A stretch of 64,000 nucleotides of DNA from Candidatus Sulfopaludibacter sp. SbA3 (lineage in GTDB: Bacteria; Acidobacteriota; Terriglobia; Bryobacterales; Bryobacteraceae). This document shows, in pieces, positions 1-8,316 of this stretch. The notes under the pieces were generated by a model. The model worked only from the letters and a program-made list of their open reading frames with translations. It was not told the DNA's origin and did no database searches. Each line of letters begins with the position of its first letter. The stretch's first letter is position 1. A program made the translations under genes and the position numbers. The DNA is taken from contig CAMDCN010000008.1 in assembly GCA_945890485.1 (NCBI GenBank), positions 245,473 through 309,472 of the forward strand, in the 5' to 3' direction.

Positions 1-472
1 CCGCCGTCGTGACGATCGATACCGAGTGCGAAGCCGCGTTCGTGATCGCCAGGAACTGCCCGTTGGGAGGCGCCGCGATCAGGCTCGGCTGTTGGCCCAA
101 GGTCACCTTCGAAAGCACGGCGCCGTTTTCCGGATTGATGATTACCAGGGTGTTGTCATCCAGCGTCATGGCGATCCTGGCCGTGTCGGTCGTCGCTGCC
201 GCACCGTCGAACAGCAACTCCGGGAAGAGGAAAAACGCCAGGACGCCTAGGGCTCGGTTCGCACTGAGGTATGGATTCGGCGATGCCAGCACGGTTCCGA
301 AGATCATCAGGGCGAAGGCGTCGAGATGCAGGCCCACAAACATTCGCTGCAACAGATCGTTGCTTGCCAAAATCGGGTTGATGCATCGCAGCGTCGTGCA
401 ACTCGTCGAGTACGTGGCCGCGCCCACCGCCACTCCCGCCAGGAGAGATCGTCTTGTCAGTTGGTTCTTCAT
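1..472 (-). CDS. Exported protein with YVTN-like beta-propeller start, 3' end outside the window
   Basis: The reading frame opens at an ATG (472-470) with an AGGGA ribosome site just upstream and runs off the left edge after 157 codons without a stop. The N-terminus reads MKNQLTRRSLLAG, a twin-arginine export signal, followed by a Ser/Thr/Cys-rich stretch and two hydrophobic patches (about residues 45-90). From about residue 98 there are repeats of the type DDNTLVIINPENGAVL and NGQFLAITNAASHSVSIV, which look like successive blades of a YVTN/YncE-type beta-propeller. It starts 15 nt after the TIGR03437-type gene upstream, so the two are probably co-transcribed. The beta-propeller call rests on only two visible repeats; substrate or partner unknown. 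Confidence 0.7.
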   Translation of the reverse strand, partial: MKNQLTRRSLLAGVAVGAATYSTSCTTLRCINPILASNDLLQRMFVGLHLDAFALMIFGTVLASPNPYLSANRALGVLAFFLFPELLFDGAAATTDTARIAMTLDDNTLVIINPENGAVLSKVTLGQQPSLIAAPPNGQFLAITNAASHSVSIVTTA

Positions 473-487
473 GGTGCGAATGGTCCC

Positions 488-2131
488 TTAGCGAAAGATC
501 ACGGTTTTCGACTGGATGTCCACGGCAAACCCGGAGCCGGCATCCAATCCGGTGGCCGATAGATCCTTCTGATCAGAAAGCAGGGTAATGAACAGGACGC
601 CCGGGGAACGCAGTACGCGCGAACGCGTAGGCTGAATGTTTCCCAGCATAACGGCGGGCACCGAAAAGCTCTCGGCCTGCGCCGGAACCCGGCAAAGGAA
701 CATCGCGCTGCTATTCGTTGGCAGGTCGACTCCGATGCCTCCCACGAATACCGGCCGCGATCCCCCACCCGAGAACCGGAACTCTACCGGGCGGCTCCGA
801 TCTACAGTGGCAAATGTATCGCGGTTGCTCCACGAAACCCCCGCCGGCGACGCCAGCGTCACTTCGAACGCCCCGACGTCGGCACCCCCTGCCGCTCGCA
901 ATGTGGCGTTCCCCGTCGTATAAAACAAGGGCTGATTTGCTATGCCCGGCAGCTCGCCGTTCACCCCAACGAGCGTCGAGCCATTCACCGCCACCGGTCC
1001 ACGGCCTCCCGTCGCCGTCACCGCTCCGGCGTTCAGTGCCCGGCCCGGCGCCCGCAGCAGGCCACTCCCGCTCAAAAGGTCCCCTGTCGCCGTATAGGTG
1101 CTGCAAGACCCTGGAGGCGGCAGGGCGACCAAGGGATCGTAGCTGAAAGGCATGCCGGCCGGCTGCGTCAGAAATACAGAGGCGAAGTCTCCGGTGAAGT
1201 CCCGGTTGGTCGGAACGCTTGTATCCGCGCGCATTCGGAAGCGGGTCGCCGCCGCTAGGCCCGTCTTCTTTCCGGCCGCGAAGGCCGTCGCTAGTGGGTT
1301 GGCGCTATCCACGCACGCTCCGCCTTCCCGTCGCACCGCCATCGTCACCGAATTGCTGACCGCCCCGCCGCTGCGCAACTGCACCGGCACAAAACAGCCC
1401 TCCGGCGTATCCGCGGGAATCTCGAACACAATCTGGTCCACTGCCGCGCAACAAGGCGCCCGTCCGGCATACAGCAGGTTCGTTACAGCCTTATTGCCTA
1501 CGAAAACCTGTACGCCAGTGTTGAGCGTCCCCACCGGGGGCGCCACATTATCCGCGGAGGTGATGGGACCCAGGCCCGTGCCCCAAAGCGTCACCACCTG
1601 TCCCGGCTTCACGGAGTTCAACGATGAGTTGATTGGCTGATCCGCCGCGCTCACATAGTTTTGAAAGATGCCTGGTCCCGCTCCGTACCCCGTCGCGGTA
1701 AACAGCCCCGGGCTGTTGGGCGCGATTCGTACCGGCGCCAGATTGCTGCGCGCCCCGCTAAACGTGACTTGCAACGACGCCAGCCCTAACGGGGCGTTCG
1801 ACGGCAGAATCGCGTTGATCTGGGTCGCGCTGACGTAGATCGGATAGACATCCACCGATCGAGCCCCCTGCGTTACCCGGATCGACACGCCCTGCAGAGT
1901 CGCGCCCAGCGGAAACGCCGTGGCCTGCGCCGGGACGGCCGGGCCCAGGCTGCGGCCAAAAATCGAGAACATCGAACCCTGTGCCAAAGCTCCGCCGGGT
2001 AACCCCGGCTGCATATAGCTCGCTGCGTTGAGGATGCTGTTGGGAGGGAGGAAGGGCTGAGCAAATGCCCCGCACGTGAAGACGAGAACCAGCAGACTGG
2101 GGCGAAGAAGAGACGGACCTGACACTGTCAA
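488..2131 (-). CDS. Secreted TIGR03437-type protein with paired IPT/TIG-like domains
   Basis: This 547-residue protein has a signal peptide (about residues 1-24, ending near FAQPF). Two Ig-like IPT/TIG modules follow: residues ~33-140, opening with ILNAASY and GSMFSIFGRSLGP, and residues ~150-245, with GQVVTLWGTGLGPI and a Cys-Cys pair. The phrases match the TIGR03437 domain, which is expanded in Solibacter and usually sits at the C-terminus of extracellular proteins; here it is N-terminal and the last ~290 residues are unrecognised. The likely start is TTG at 2131 (GGAG nine bases upstream); GTG at 2125 is an alternative. It probably acts outside the cell in adhesion or binding, but that is inference from the family architecture. 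The downstream propeller gene follows after 15 nt. Confidence 0.75.
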   Translation of the reverse strand: MTVSGPSLLRPSLLVLVFTCGAFAQPFLPPNSILNAASYMQPGLPGGALAQGSMFSIFGRSLGPAVPAQATAFPLGATLQGVSIRVTQGARSVDVYPIYVSATQINAILPSNAPLGLASLQVTFSGARSNLAPVRIAPNSPGLFTATGYGAGPGIFQNYVSAADQPINSSLNSVKPGQVVTLWGTGLGPITSADNVAPPVGTLNTGVQVFVGNKAVTNLLYAGRAPCCAAVDQIVFEIPADTPEGCFVPVQLRSGGAVSNSVTMAVRREGGACVDSANPLATAFAAGKKTGLAAATRFRMRADTSVPTNRDFTGDFASVFLTQPAGMPFSYDPLVALPPPGSCSTYTATGDLLSGSGLLRAPGRALNAGAVTATGGRGPVAVNGSTLVGVNGELPGIANQPLFYTTGNATLRAAGGADVGAFEVTLASPAGVSWSNRDTFATVDRSRPVEFRFSGGGSRPVFVGGIGVDLPTNSSAMFLCRVPAQAESFSVPAVMLGNIQPTRSRVLRSPGVLFITLLSDQKDLSATGLDAGSGFAVDIQSKTVIFR

Positions 2132-2262
2132 AATAGCGGCTCCGTGTAGTTGCGATCATGCTGTACGCTCGCAAGAATCACGAAGGCGCCGGTCTGAATC
2201 CGGCACGTTCGGGCGCACAGCCGCCCCAGTGTATAACATGTGGCGCACCGGCGTACGACGAT

Positions 2263-3753
2263 TTACGGCGCGGCGGCGCGCTTCTTCCCGTAGAAGAAAT
2301 AGATTGCCAAGCCGATCCCCAACCATACGAAGAACCGCACCCACGTCTCAAGCGGCAGGCTCAGCATCAGCAGGAAGCAGAAGAAAATGGATAGGATCGG
2401 AATCGCGGGCACCCAAGGCACTCGAAAGCCTCGAGGCCGGTCCGGCTGTGTCTTGCGCAACACCAGCACCCCGACTGATGCCAGCATAAACGCAAACAGC
2501 GTGCCGATGTTGGAAAGGTCGGCGAAGGTTCCAATGTCAAAAATGCCAGCCGGGATTCCCACCAGGAAACCAGCCACCCAAGTCGCCGTATGCGGCGTCT
2601 TGTACTTCGGATGAACCGTGGCGAAGCGGTCCGGCAAAAACCGGTCTCTTGCCATCGCAAACCAGATCCGGGCCTGACCATACTGGAAAACGAGCAGCGA
2701 GCTCAACATTCCGATCACGGCGCCGGTGGAAACCACCACCTGCAGATTATCTTTCCCAATTGACGTAAGCGCCTTGGCCACCGGGGCCGCCGTGTCCAAC
2801 TCCTTCCAGTTGATGACGCCCGTCAACACCGTAGCCACCGCGGCATAGAGCACCGCGCAGATGCCGAGGGTCATAAAGATGCCGAAGGGCAGATCCCGCT
2901 TCGGGTTCTGGCACTCCTCCGCCGCTGTCGATACCGAATCGAAACCGATGTAGGTGAAGAAGACAATCGCGGCACCCGTTAGAACGCCTGAAAACCCGTT
3001 CGGCATAAACGGCGTGTAGTTGGCCGCATTCACGGAACCGGCCGCACCGAACACGAAAATCAGGATGGCCGCGACTTTGATGAAAACCATCACCAGGTTC
3101 GCCCGTGCCGATTCCTGCACGCCCTTCACCAGGACCCAGGTCACGCCCATCAGGATGATCAGCGTTGGCAAGTTGAACCATGCGCCCGAAAACTGGCCGC
3201 CCACAATCATCGGCTGCGACAGCACAAACGGCAATTCGACGCCGATCAGCGTCTTTAATATCGCATTGATGTAGGCCGAAAAGCCCACGGCCACCGCCAT
3301 ATTCGATACGGCGTATTCCAGAATCAGATCCCACCCGATAATCCACGCCACTATCTCGCCCATCGTGGCATACGCATACGTATACGCACTGCCCGCCACC
3401 GGAATCATGGATGCCAGTTCCGCATAGCAAAGCCCCGCCAATCCGCAAATTAGCGCAAGAATGATAAACGAAAGAGCCACCGCTGGTCCCGCTCCCGGCC
3501 GGCCAATAGTCGACACGGCGTCCGGCCCGTTGAGCAACAGGTCGAGCACCGGCGCGTGAAAAATGGAGTGAGTGCTTAGGGTAACGCCAGCGGCGGCGGT
3601 CCCGGTTAGGCTGAAAATCCCGGAGCCAATGACGGCTCCGATGCCTAACGCGGTAAGGCTCCAGGGTCCTAGCGACCTTTCAAGTCGCCGACCCGATTGT
3701 TCCGAATCTGAGATCAGAGCATCAATGCTCTTCTTACGAAACAACTGGCTCAC
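2263..3753 (-). CDS. APC-superfamily amino acid permease
   Basis: A 496-residue polytopic membrane protein with about 12-14 hydrophobic segments. Residues ~35-50 carry GIGAVIGSGIFSLTG, the conserved first-helix substrate motif of APC transporters, and ~280-295 carry EECQNPKRDLPFGI, typical of the cationic/YfnA-like branch. The length is usual for this branch. It should import one or more amino acids with a proton across the inner membrane; the specific substrate cannot be read from the sequence. It is a single gene: the gene before it (54-residue basic protein) ends 33 nt upstream, and the next begins after a 131-nt spacer with no clear terminator. Confidence 0.88.
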   Translation of the reverse strand: MSQLFRKKSIDALISDSEQSGRRLERSLGPWSLTALGIGAVIGSGIFSLTGTAAAGVTLSTHSIFHAPVLDLLLNGPDAVSTIGRPGAGPAVALSFIILALICGLAGLCYAELASMIPVAGSAYTYAYATMGEIVAWIIGWDLILEYAVSNMAVAVGFSAYINAILKTLIGVELPFVLSQPMIVGGQFSGAWFNLPTLIILMGVTWVLVKGVQESARANLVMVFIKVAAILIFVFGAAGSVNAANYTPFMPNGFSGVLTGAAIVFFTYIGFDSVSTAAEECQNPKRDLPFGIFMTLGICAVLYAAVATVLTGVINWKELDTAAPVAKALTSIGKDNLQVVVSTGAVIGMLSSLLVFQYGQARIWFAMARDRFLPDRFATVHPKYKTPHTATWVAGFLVGIPAGIFDIGTFADLSNIGTLFAFMLASVGVLVLRKTQPDRPRGFRVPWVPAIPILSIFFCFLLMLSLPLETWVRFFVWLGIGLAIYFFYGKKRAAAP

Positions 3754-3785
3754 GGCTGGAGCCTCCCGCGATGGATTTTTACCGC

Positions 3786-3950
3786 TTAGCGCTTACGGAT
3801 CGTCTGACCCTTAACCATCTTCTTCACTTTCTTCTTCATCGAACCGCGGGCTACGGTTTCAGCGCGCTTCGGCTTGGCCGGCGCCTCAGCGCGGGCTTTG
3901 CGCTTCAGTTCTTTGCGTTCTTTTCTGTCGGAGACGTGCTTCGTATTCAT
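3786..3950 (-). CDS. 54-residue Lys/Arg-rich protein coupled to pcrA
   Basis: A short frame (ATG 3950-3948, stop TAA 3788-3786) encodes 54 residues, of which more than a third are Lys or Arg. It starts MNTKHVSDRKERKELKRKAR, continues with an Ala/Pro/Lys segment and ends in a run of KKK-type patches. Its ATG overlaps the pcrA stop as ATGA, the classical arrangement for translational coupling. There are no hydrophobic segments. The composition resembles small ribosome- or nucleic-acid-binding proteins, so binding DNA or RNA is plausible, but I recognise no family. The reading frame could be fortuitous, although the exact ATGA overlap and basic bias argue for a real gene. Confidence 0.6.
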   Translation of the reverse strand: MNTKHVSDRKERKELKRKARAEAPAKPKRAETVARGSMKKKVKKMVKGQTIRKR

Positions 3951-6457
3951 TCGGAAATTTTCAATCCTGCGTATTTGGCGACGAGCTTCTTCAAGCCGTG
4001 ACCGGCAAAACTAACTGTCAGTTTAGCATCATCTCCGTCCCCTTCTTGACGCAAGACGTTGCCACGGCCATATTTCGCGTGATTTACCACCGCCCCAACG
4101 TAATTTCCTGGCTTCCGGACGGCTTGCCGGGGCGGCGCAGGCGTAAACGGCACCTTGCTGGGCGCAATCATCGGCTTCCCGCCCGAGTTCGGTGGCGCGG
4201 GCCGCTGATACGGTTGAGCGGCCGGGGGCGGGGAAGCCGGCGGCCGGGACACGGGAGCCGAGTCCACTTCTGCTTCCAACTCCTGCAGCCACGGCGGCCG
4301 GTCATCTTTCGGTTTCGGCATCGGCGCAGGCGCCGCCGCGGCTTTCGCCGCGATGTTCGGAGGCACCTTCACGCCGCGGTCCTCAAAATACCGGGCGATG
4401 TTATCCACCGAGTTGTACGTTTTGCCGGTGAACAGATTCTTCTTCACCGATTCGCGGACCTCTTCCCGTTCCAGGAACAGCTCTACCTCGGCACTGTCTT
4501 CTTCTTTCGAGGTCGAGTTCGCCCCCGCCCGGACAACCAGCGTCTTCGGCACTTCCGACAAAAACCGCGATGGCATCGTCGGCTCCGCCGGGCCTCCGCC
4601 GAACTTCCGGCGGAACCGCGCCCAGGAAAGGGTCAGCTTCTGCTCTGCCCGGGTCATGCCGACGTAGCAAAGCCGCCGCTCCTCTTCCATCCCGGTGTCA
4701 TCGTTCAAGCTCCGCGAATGCGGAAACAAGCCGTCTTCCATCCCGGCCAGGAATACCACTGGAAATTCGAGCCCTTTGGCGTTGTGGATCGTCAGCAGCG
4801 AGATGCGCGCCGTCTCGTCCAGGTTGTCCGAGTCCGCCACCAGCGCAGTATGGTCCAGGAAGTCGGTGATCGTGTCGCCCCGCTCGGTCGCCTCGGCTGC
4901 GGCATTCAAAAGTTCGGCAATATTCTCCAATCGCCCTTCGGCCTCTGGAGCCGTATCCGTCTCCAACATCCGTTTGTAGCCGGATTCTTCAAATACCGTC
5001 TTCAAAACGTGGCCAATGTCATTGGTCGCCACCGCCTGCTGACAAACCAGAATCAGCTCCCGGAAGGCCTTCAGCGCGCTCTCGGCCCGCGCGCCCAGGG
5101 TATGCTTCTGCAGCATGTCCCCTATCGCTTCCCACATCGAAATTTTGTACTGCGCCCCGTGCTGCTCCACCTGGTCGAGCGTCGTCTTCCCAATCCCGCG
5201 CGCCGGGGTGTTGATGCAACGCAGCAGCCCAATCGAATCGTCGAGGTTCATCAACAGCCGCAGATATGCCAGGAGATCCTTTACCTCCGCCCGTTGATAG
5301 AAACTGAAACCGCCCACTACGATGTAAGGCCGGCCGTACCGCCGTAAGGCCTCTTCAATCTGGCGCGACTGGGAGTTCGTCCGGTACAGCACTGCCGCTC
5401 GCGAATCCGGATTCCGCCCCAAGTGCCTGTCGATCTCACTGGCGATATAAAGCGCCTCGTTTTCTCCATCGAGCGCTTCGTAAACCGTAACCTTCTCGCC
5501 GGCGCCGGAATCGGTCCACAGATTCTTGCCCTTCCGCTGCAGGTTGTTCGCTACTACCGCGCCCGCGGCATCCAGAATGTTCTTCGTCGACCGATAGTTC
5601 TGTTCGAGGCGTATGATTTGCGCGCCCGGATAGTCCTGCTCAAAGTCGAGAATGTTGCGGATATCCGCTCCCCGCCAGCTATAAATCGACTGGTCCTCGT
5701 CGCCCACCACGCAGACGTTATGCCGCACCTGGGACAGGAGTCGCATCAGGTCGTACTGCGAGCGATTCGTATCCTGATACTCATCGATCATCAGGTACTC
5801 AATCCACTCGTTATACTTCCGGCGCGTGTCCGTGTCGTAGCTCAGCAACCGGACAGACTCCAGCAACAGATCGTCGAAGTCCAGCGCATTCGCCTGCCGC
5901 AGTTTCGCCTCGTACTGCTCGAAAATGACCGCCAGACGGGACATCTTCGGGTCCTGAGTCTGTTTGTAGAAATCGGCCGGCGTCTCATGTTGCGACTTCG
6001 CCCGCGAAATCACGCTCAACGCCGCCCGGTACTGCATGAACTTCTCATCCAATCCGAGATTCTTGTAGATCCCCTTGATCATCGCCGTCTGATCGTCATC
6101 GTCGTAGATCAAATACTGCGGCGTGAAGTTTTGGCGGATGTCGGCCAACCGCGCCCCGTCCTGCCGCAAGAGCCGGACACAAAACCCGTGAAACGTCGAC
6201 ACCCGCGGCAACCGGGCAGGATGCGACTCGTGCAGGATTCGAGCAACGCGATCCCGCATCTCTCCCGCGGCTTTGTTCGTAAACGTCACCGCCATAACAG
6301 CCTGGGGATGTGTACCTAAATTCTTTATGATGTGGCCCATGCGATGGGTAATCACACGGGTCTTGCCCGATCCCGCGCCCGCGAGAATCAGAAGGGGACC
6401 GGAGGTGGCGGCGACGGCTTGTTGTTGCTGTGGATTGAGGCCGGAGAGAAAATCCAT
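3947..6457 (-). CDS. pcrA: UvrD/PcrA-type ATP-dependent 3'-5' DNA helicase
   Basis: An 836-residue superfamily 1A helicase. Walker A is LAGAGSGKT at residues ~24-33; Walker B/motif II is DEYQDTN near residue 226; motif III is GDEDQSIYSWRGAD; motif VI region reads ERRLCYVGMTRAEQ near 560. After the helicase core there is a Pro/Ala-rich linker (~690-770) and a C-terminal Tudor-like module (YVGAVVNHAKYGRGNV to the end), as in PcrA and UvrD, where it contacts RNA polymerase. The protein unwinds DNA in nucleotide-excision and mismatch repair and removes blocked proteins from DNA. The stop codon overlaps the start of a small basic protein. The ~100-residue proline-rich linker is longer than I remember for typical PcrA. 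Confidence 0.95.
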   Translation of the reverse strand: MDFLSGLNPQQQQAVAATSGPLLILAGAGSGKTRVITHRMGHIIKNLGTHPQAVMAVTFTNKAAGEMRDRVARILHESHPARLPRVSTFHGFCVRLLRQDGARLADIRQNFTPQYLIYDDDDQTAMIKGIYKNLGLDEKFMQYRAALSVISRAKSQHETPADFYKQTQDPKMSRLAVIFEQYEAKLRQANALDFDDLLLESVRLLSYDTDTRRKYNEWIEYLMIDEYQDTNRSQYDLMRLLSQVRHNVCVVGDEDQSIYSWRGADIRNILDFEQDYPGAQIIRLEQNYRSTKNILDAAGAVVANNLQRKGKNLWTDSGAGEKVTVYEALDGENEALYIASEIDRHLGRNPDSRAAVLYRTNSQSRQIEEALRRYGRPYIVVGGFSFYQRAEVKDLLAYLRLLMNLDDSIGLLRCINTPARGIGKTTLDQVEQHGAQYKISMWEAIGDMLQKHTLGARAESALKAFRELILVCQQAVATNDIGHVLKTVFEESGYKRMLETDTAPEAEGRLENIAELLNAAAEATERGDTITDFLDHTALVADSDNLDETARISLLTIHNAKGLEFPVVFLAGMEDGLFPHSRSLNDDTGMEEERRLCYVGMTRAEQKLTLSWARFRRKFGGGPAEPTMPSRFLSEVPKTLVVRAGANSTSKEEDSAEVELFLEREEVRESVKKNLFTGKTYNSVDNIARYFEDRGVKVPPNIAAKAAAAPAPMPKPKDDRPPWLQELEAEVDSAPVSRPPASPPPAAQPYQRPAPPNSGGKPMIAPSKVPFTPAPPRQAVRKPGNYVGAVVNHAKYGRGNVLRQEGDGDDAKLTVSFAGHGLKKLVAKYAGLKISE

Positions 6458-6571
6458 GTAGATAATGAGGACGAGAGGGGACGTTTCGAGGGTAGCACGG
6501 GGGGCTGGAACGTGAGTACTGGTACCCTAGGGTGATTGACTTATTACTCGTAGTACTATATCCGTATTCAT

Positions 6572-6733
6572 ATGCCGAAAAAAATCGTTTTCCCCCCCGA
6601 GGTGGCCCGGGGAAGCCGTGAAGACCAGCTCGCATATCTGCGGGAACAGCGTGCCGGAATTGTTCATGTCATCGCGGTTTTGGAGCGTCTGGAGAGCGTA
6701 CGGACCCGGTCGCAGCGGGAATCGGCAGCCTAG
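6572..6733 (+). CDS. 53-residue hypothetical protein
   Basis: A small frame (ATG 6572, TAG 6731-6733) lies in the gap between the divergent pcrA gene and the ECF sigma factor. The product begins MPKKIVFPPEV, then carries a region of mixed charge that is likely helical (REDQLAYLREQ, VLERLESVRTR). There is no membrane segment or signal. A TTGACT at 6536-6541 and a TACTAT/TATATC stretch at 6554-6562 lie just upstream, but their spacing is not ideal, and the leader would be very short. No family recognised. The even amino-acid mix and lack of alternative long frames here make it a reasonable but unproven gene. Confidence 0.4.
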   Translation: MPKKIVFPPEVARGSREDQLAYLREQRAGIVHVIAVLERLESVRTRSQRESAA

Positions 6734-6739
6734 CCGCAA

Positions 6740-6759
6740 ACACGATCGGCAAATCGTGT
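6740..6759. repeat. Inverted repeat upstream of the ECF sigma gene
   Basis: ACACGAT at 6740-6746 and ATCGTGT at 6753-6759 form a perfect 7-bp inverted repeat with a 6-base loop, about 45 bp before the sigma factor start. There is no U-run, so it is more likely a binding site or a leader hairpin than a terminator. Confidence 0.35.
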
Positions 6760-6804
6760 AACCTACATGGGTGCAAGGTCGCCTATCTACACGGAGAGCA
6801 CGAG

Positions 6805-7458
6805 TTGGCCAGTCTGGGCATTTCGGTAGATCACGCAAACGTGGAGAGGGTTCTCGACGCCCCTGCGTCCGTGCGGGCAAAGGCCGCGATGCTGGTTGAT
6901 TTCTCTCTGATTGAGAAAGCCCGCGAAGGGGATGACGGTGCCTTCAACCAAGTGGTCCAGGCATATCGCCGCCGGATCCTTGGTACGATCTCCCGGCTCA
7001 TCAGCCGCCGGGAAGATGTGGAAGATGTTGGCCAGGAGGTGTTCCTGCGCCTCTACTACTCTCTCGATCAATTGCGCGAACCCGAAATGTTCGAACCGTG
7101 GCTCTACCGCTTGACGGTGAACGCGGCGTATGACTATCTGCGGCGGCAGAAACGCCGCCCCGAAGCGCGAATGGCGGATTTGAGCGAACAGCAGGTTGTG
7201 GTCGCCGACGCCAGTGCCAGCACCCTGGCGCAGACAGAGGAAAATCGGAAGGGTCGCATTCGCGAGTTCGTGCATGCGCTCCTTGGTGGTGTCAGTGAAG
7301 AGGACAGAATCTTGCTGACGTTGAAAGAAGTGGAAGGGTTGTCGCTGAAGCAATTAGAAGCGATCTACAAAGTGAACGAAAACGCTCTTAAGGTTCGCCT
7401 GTTCCGGGCGCGCCAGCGCGTGTTGAAAGCGTTTGAGCGAAGCGAGTTAAACTCTTAG
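6805..7458 (+). CDS. RNA polymerase sigma factor, ECF (RpoE-like) family
   Basis: A 217-residue sigma-70 family member. Region 2 spans about residues 33-105 (EKAREGDDGAFNQVVQ, then EDVEDVGQEVFLRLY and WLYRLTVNAAYDYLRRQKRR); region 4 spans about 150-212 (LTLKEVEGLSLKQLEAIYKV then NALKVRLFRARQRV). Regions 1 and 3 are absent, as in ECF sigmas. The start is TTG at 6805 with GGAGAG six bases upstream; an ATG at 6889 would trim the N-terminal 28 residues. It directs polymerase to a stress regulon. The next two genes, a one-pass membrane protein and a periplasmic protein, abut it and are the likely control circuit. Confidence 0.92.
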   Translation: MASLGISVDHANVERVLDAPASVRAKAAMLVDFSLIEKAREGDDGAFNQVVQAYRRRILGTISRLISRREDVEDVGQEVFLRLYYSLDQLREPEMFEPWLYRLTVNAAYDYLRRQKRRPEARMADLSEQQVVVADASASTLAQTEENRKGRIREFVHALLGGVSEEDRILLTLKEVEGLSLKQLEAIYKVNENALKVRLFRARQRVLKAFERSELNS

Positions 7459-7824
7459 GTGACCGATATGTCGTCCAATCAAGACCGCCACGAGAATCCG
7501 CGAGAAGAGAAATTGAACGAGTTGTTCTCGGCCTATCGCCGGGAAATGCCCGATTTCGAGGGGGGGGCAGATTTTATGCCCGGTCTCTGGGCGAAAATCG
7601 AGCGGCGGAAATCGCAAAGCTCCGTCTGGTTTGCTTGGACGAGGGCGATCCTCGCCGGTGCTTCGGTGGCGGGCGTCTTGCTCGTAGGTTTTAGTGTATG
7701 GTCGCCGTTCGAGCGTTCTGTTTACTATGAAACTTCCTACGTGGAGGCCCTCGATGCCAGCAATGATGTTGTTGTGATGGCCGCGCTGCATCCGGCGTCC
7801 CCGCTTGAAAACCCCATCGAGTAA
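7459..7824 (+). CDS. Probable membrane-bound anti-sigma factor partner
   Basis: 121 residues starting with GTG directly after the sigma-factor stop (an in-frame ATG follows three codons later). Residues 1-55 are charged and predicted cytoplasmic (EEKLNELFSAYRREMPDF, MPGLWAKIERR); one hydrophobic segment spans about 58-82; the last ~40 residues are acidic and periplasmic. Position and topology fit an anti-sigma factor that holds the ECF sigma at the membrane. The zinc-type HxxxCxxC anti-sigma motif is absent, so this is assigned from context rather than homology. The next gene starts three bases after its stop. Confidence 0.6.
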   Translation: MTDMSSNQDRHENPREEKLNELFSAYRREMPDFEGGADFMPGLWAKIERRKSQSSVWFAWTRAILAGASVAGVLLVGFSVWSPFERSVYYETSYVEALDASNDVVVMAALHPASPLENPIE

Positions 7825-7827
7825 TTT

Positions 7828-8238
7828 ATGGCTAGAAGCGATCGAAGTATCGGTCTATACCTGACTCTCGTATTCGTTAGCGGAATCGCGATCGGCGCGG
7901 GAGGGTTCCAGCTTTACAGGGGCCCCGCTGTCAGCGCGAGCAGTCCCATGCGGAAAACTCCGGAAGAGTATCGCCGCGAATATGTTGGGGAAATGCATTC
8001 TCGCCTCAAACTGGATGAGCAGCAAGTCGGGAAGTTGCAAATCATTCTCGAGAAAACCCACCAGGATTACAAACGGTTCCGCGAGCAGGCCAAACCAGAA
8101 ATGCTCCGCATCCAGCAGGAGCAGGTCGATGCCGTGAATGCACTCCTGAAGGACGAGCAGAAGCTGGAGTACGAAAAGATGCGCGCCGAACGCGAAGCTC
8201 GCCGCAAAGCTCGGGGCGACAGGGGCGACGGGTTTTAG
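7828..8238 (+). CDS. Spy/CpxP-like, membrane-anchored periplasmic protein
   Basis: 136 residues with an N-terminal membrane segment (about 9-29, LYLTLVFVSGIAIGAGGFQL) and a periplasmic, strongly helical, charged domain. The core MHSRLKLDEQQVGKLQIILE and ALLKDEQKLEYEKMRAERE follows the pattern of the Spy/CpxP/metal-resistance (LTxxQ-like) fold: a first helix ending in a short turn, then a Gln/Glu-rich helix and a basic tail. Members are periplasmic chaperones or metal/stress sensors (CpxP, Spy, CnrX). It is third in the sigma/anti-sigma operon, so it may be the extracytoplasmic sensor or the main output. Detailed family assignment is inference from pattern. Confidence 0.65.
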   Translation: MARSDRSIGLYLTLVFVSGIAIGAGGFQLYRGPAVSASSPMRKTPEEYRREYVGEMHSRLKLDEQQVGKLQIILEKTHQDYKRFREQAKPEMLRIQQEQVDAVNALLKDEQKLEYEKMRAEREARRKARGDRGDGF

Positions 8239-8262
8239 CCTGCACTGCCGTGGTACGAAACT

Positions 8263-8298
8263 GAAAAGGGCTGACCGCGAAAGCGATCAGCCCTTTTC
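8263..8298. terminator. Bidirectional intrinsic terminator between the sigma operon and rpmE
   Basis: GAAAAGGGCTGA (8263-8274) pairs with TCAGCCCTTTTC (8287-8298); the inner CGC/GCG pairs close a GAAA tetraloop, with a single C-A mismatch. A-tract before and T-tract after make it symmetric, so it can end transcription from both converging sides. Confidence 0.9.
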
Positions 8299-8316
8299 GA
8301 TTCGAGTGAACAAAGA

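Noticed and set aside
4399..4407. TTATCCACC resembling a DnaA box
   Set aside because: A single imperfect match inside pcrA, far from the skew switch, with no cluster.
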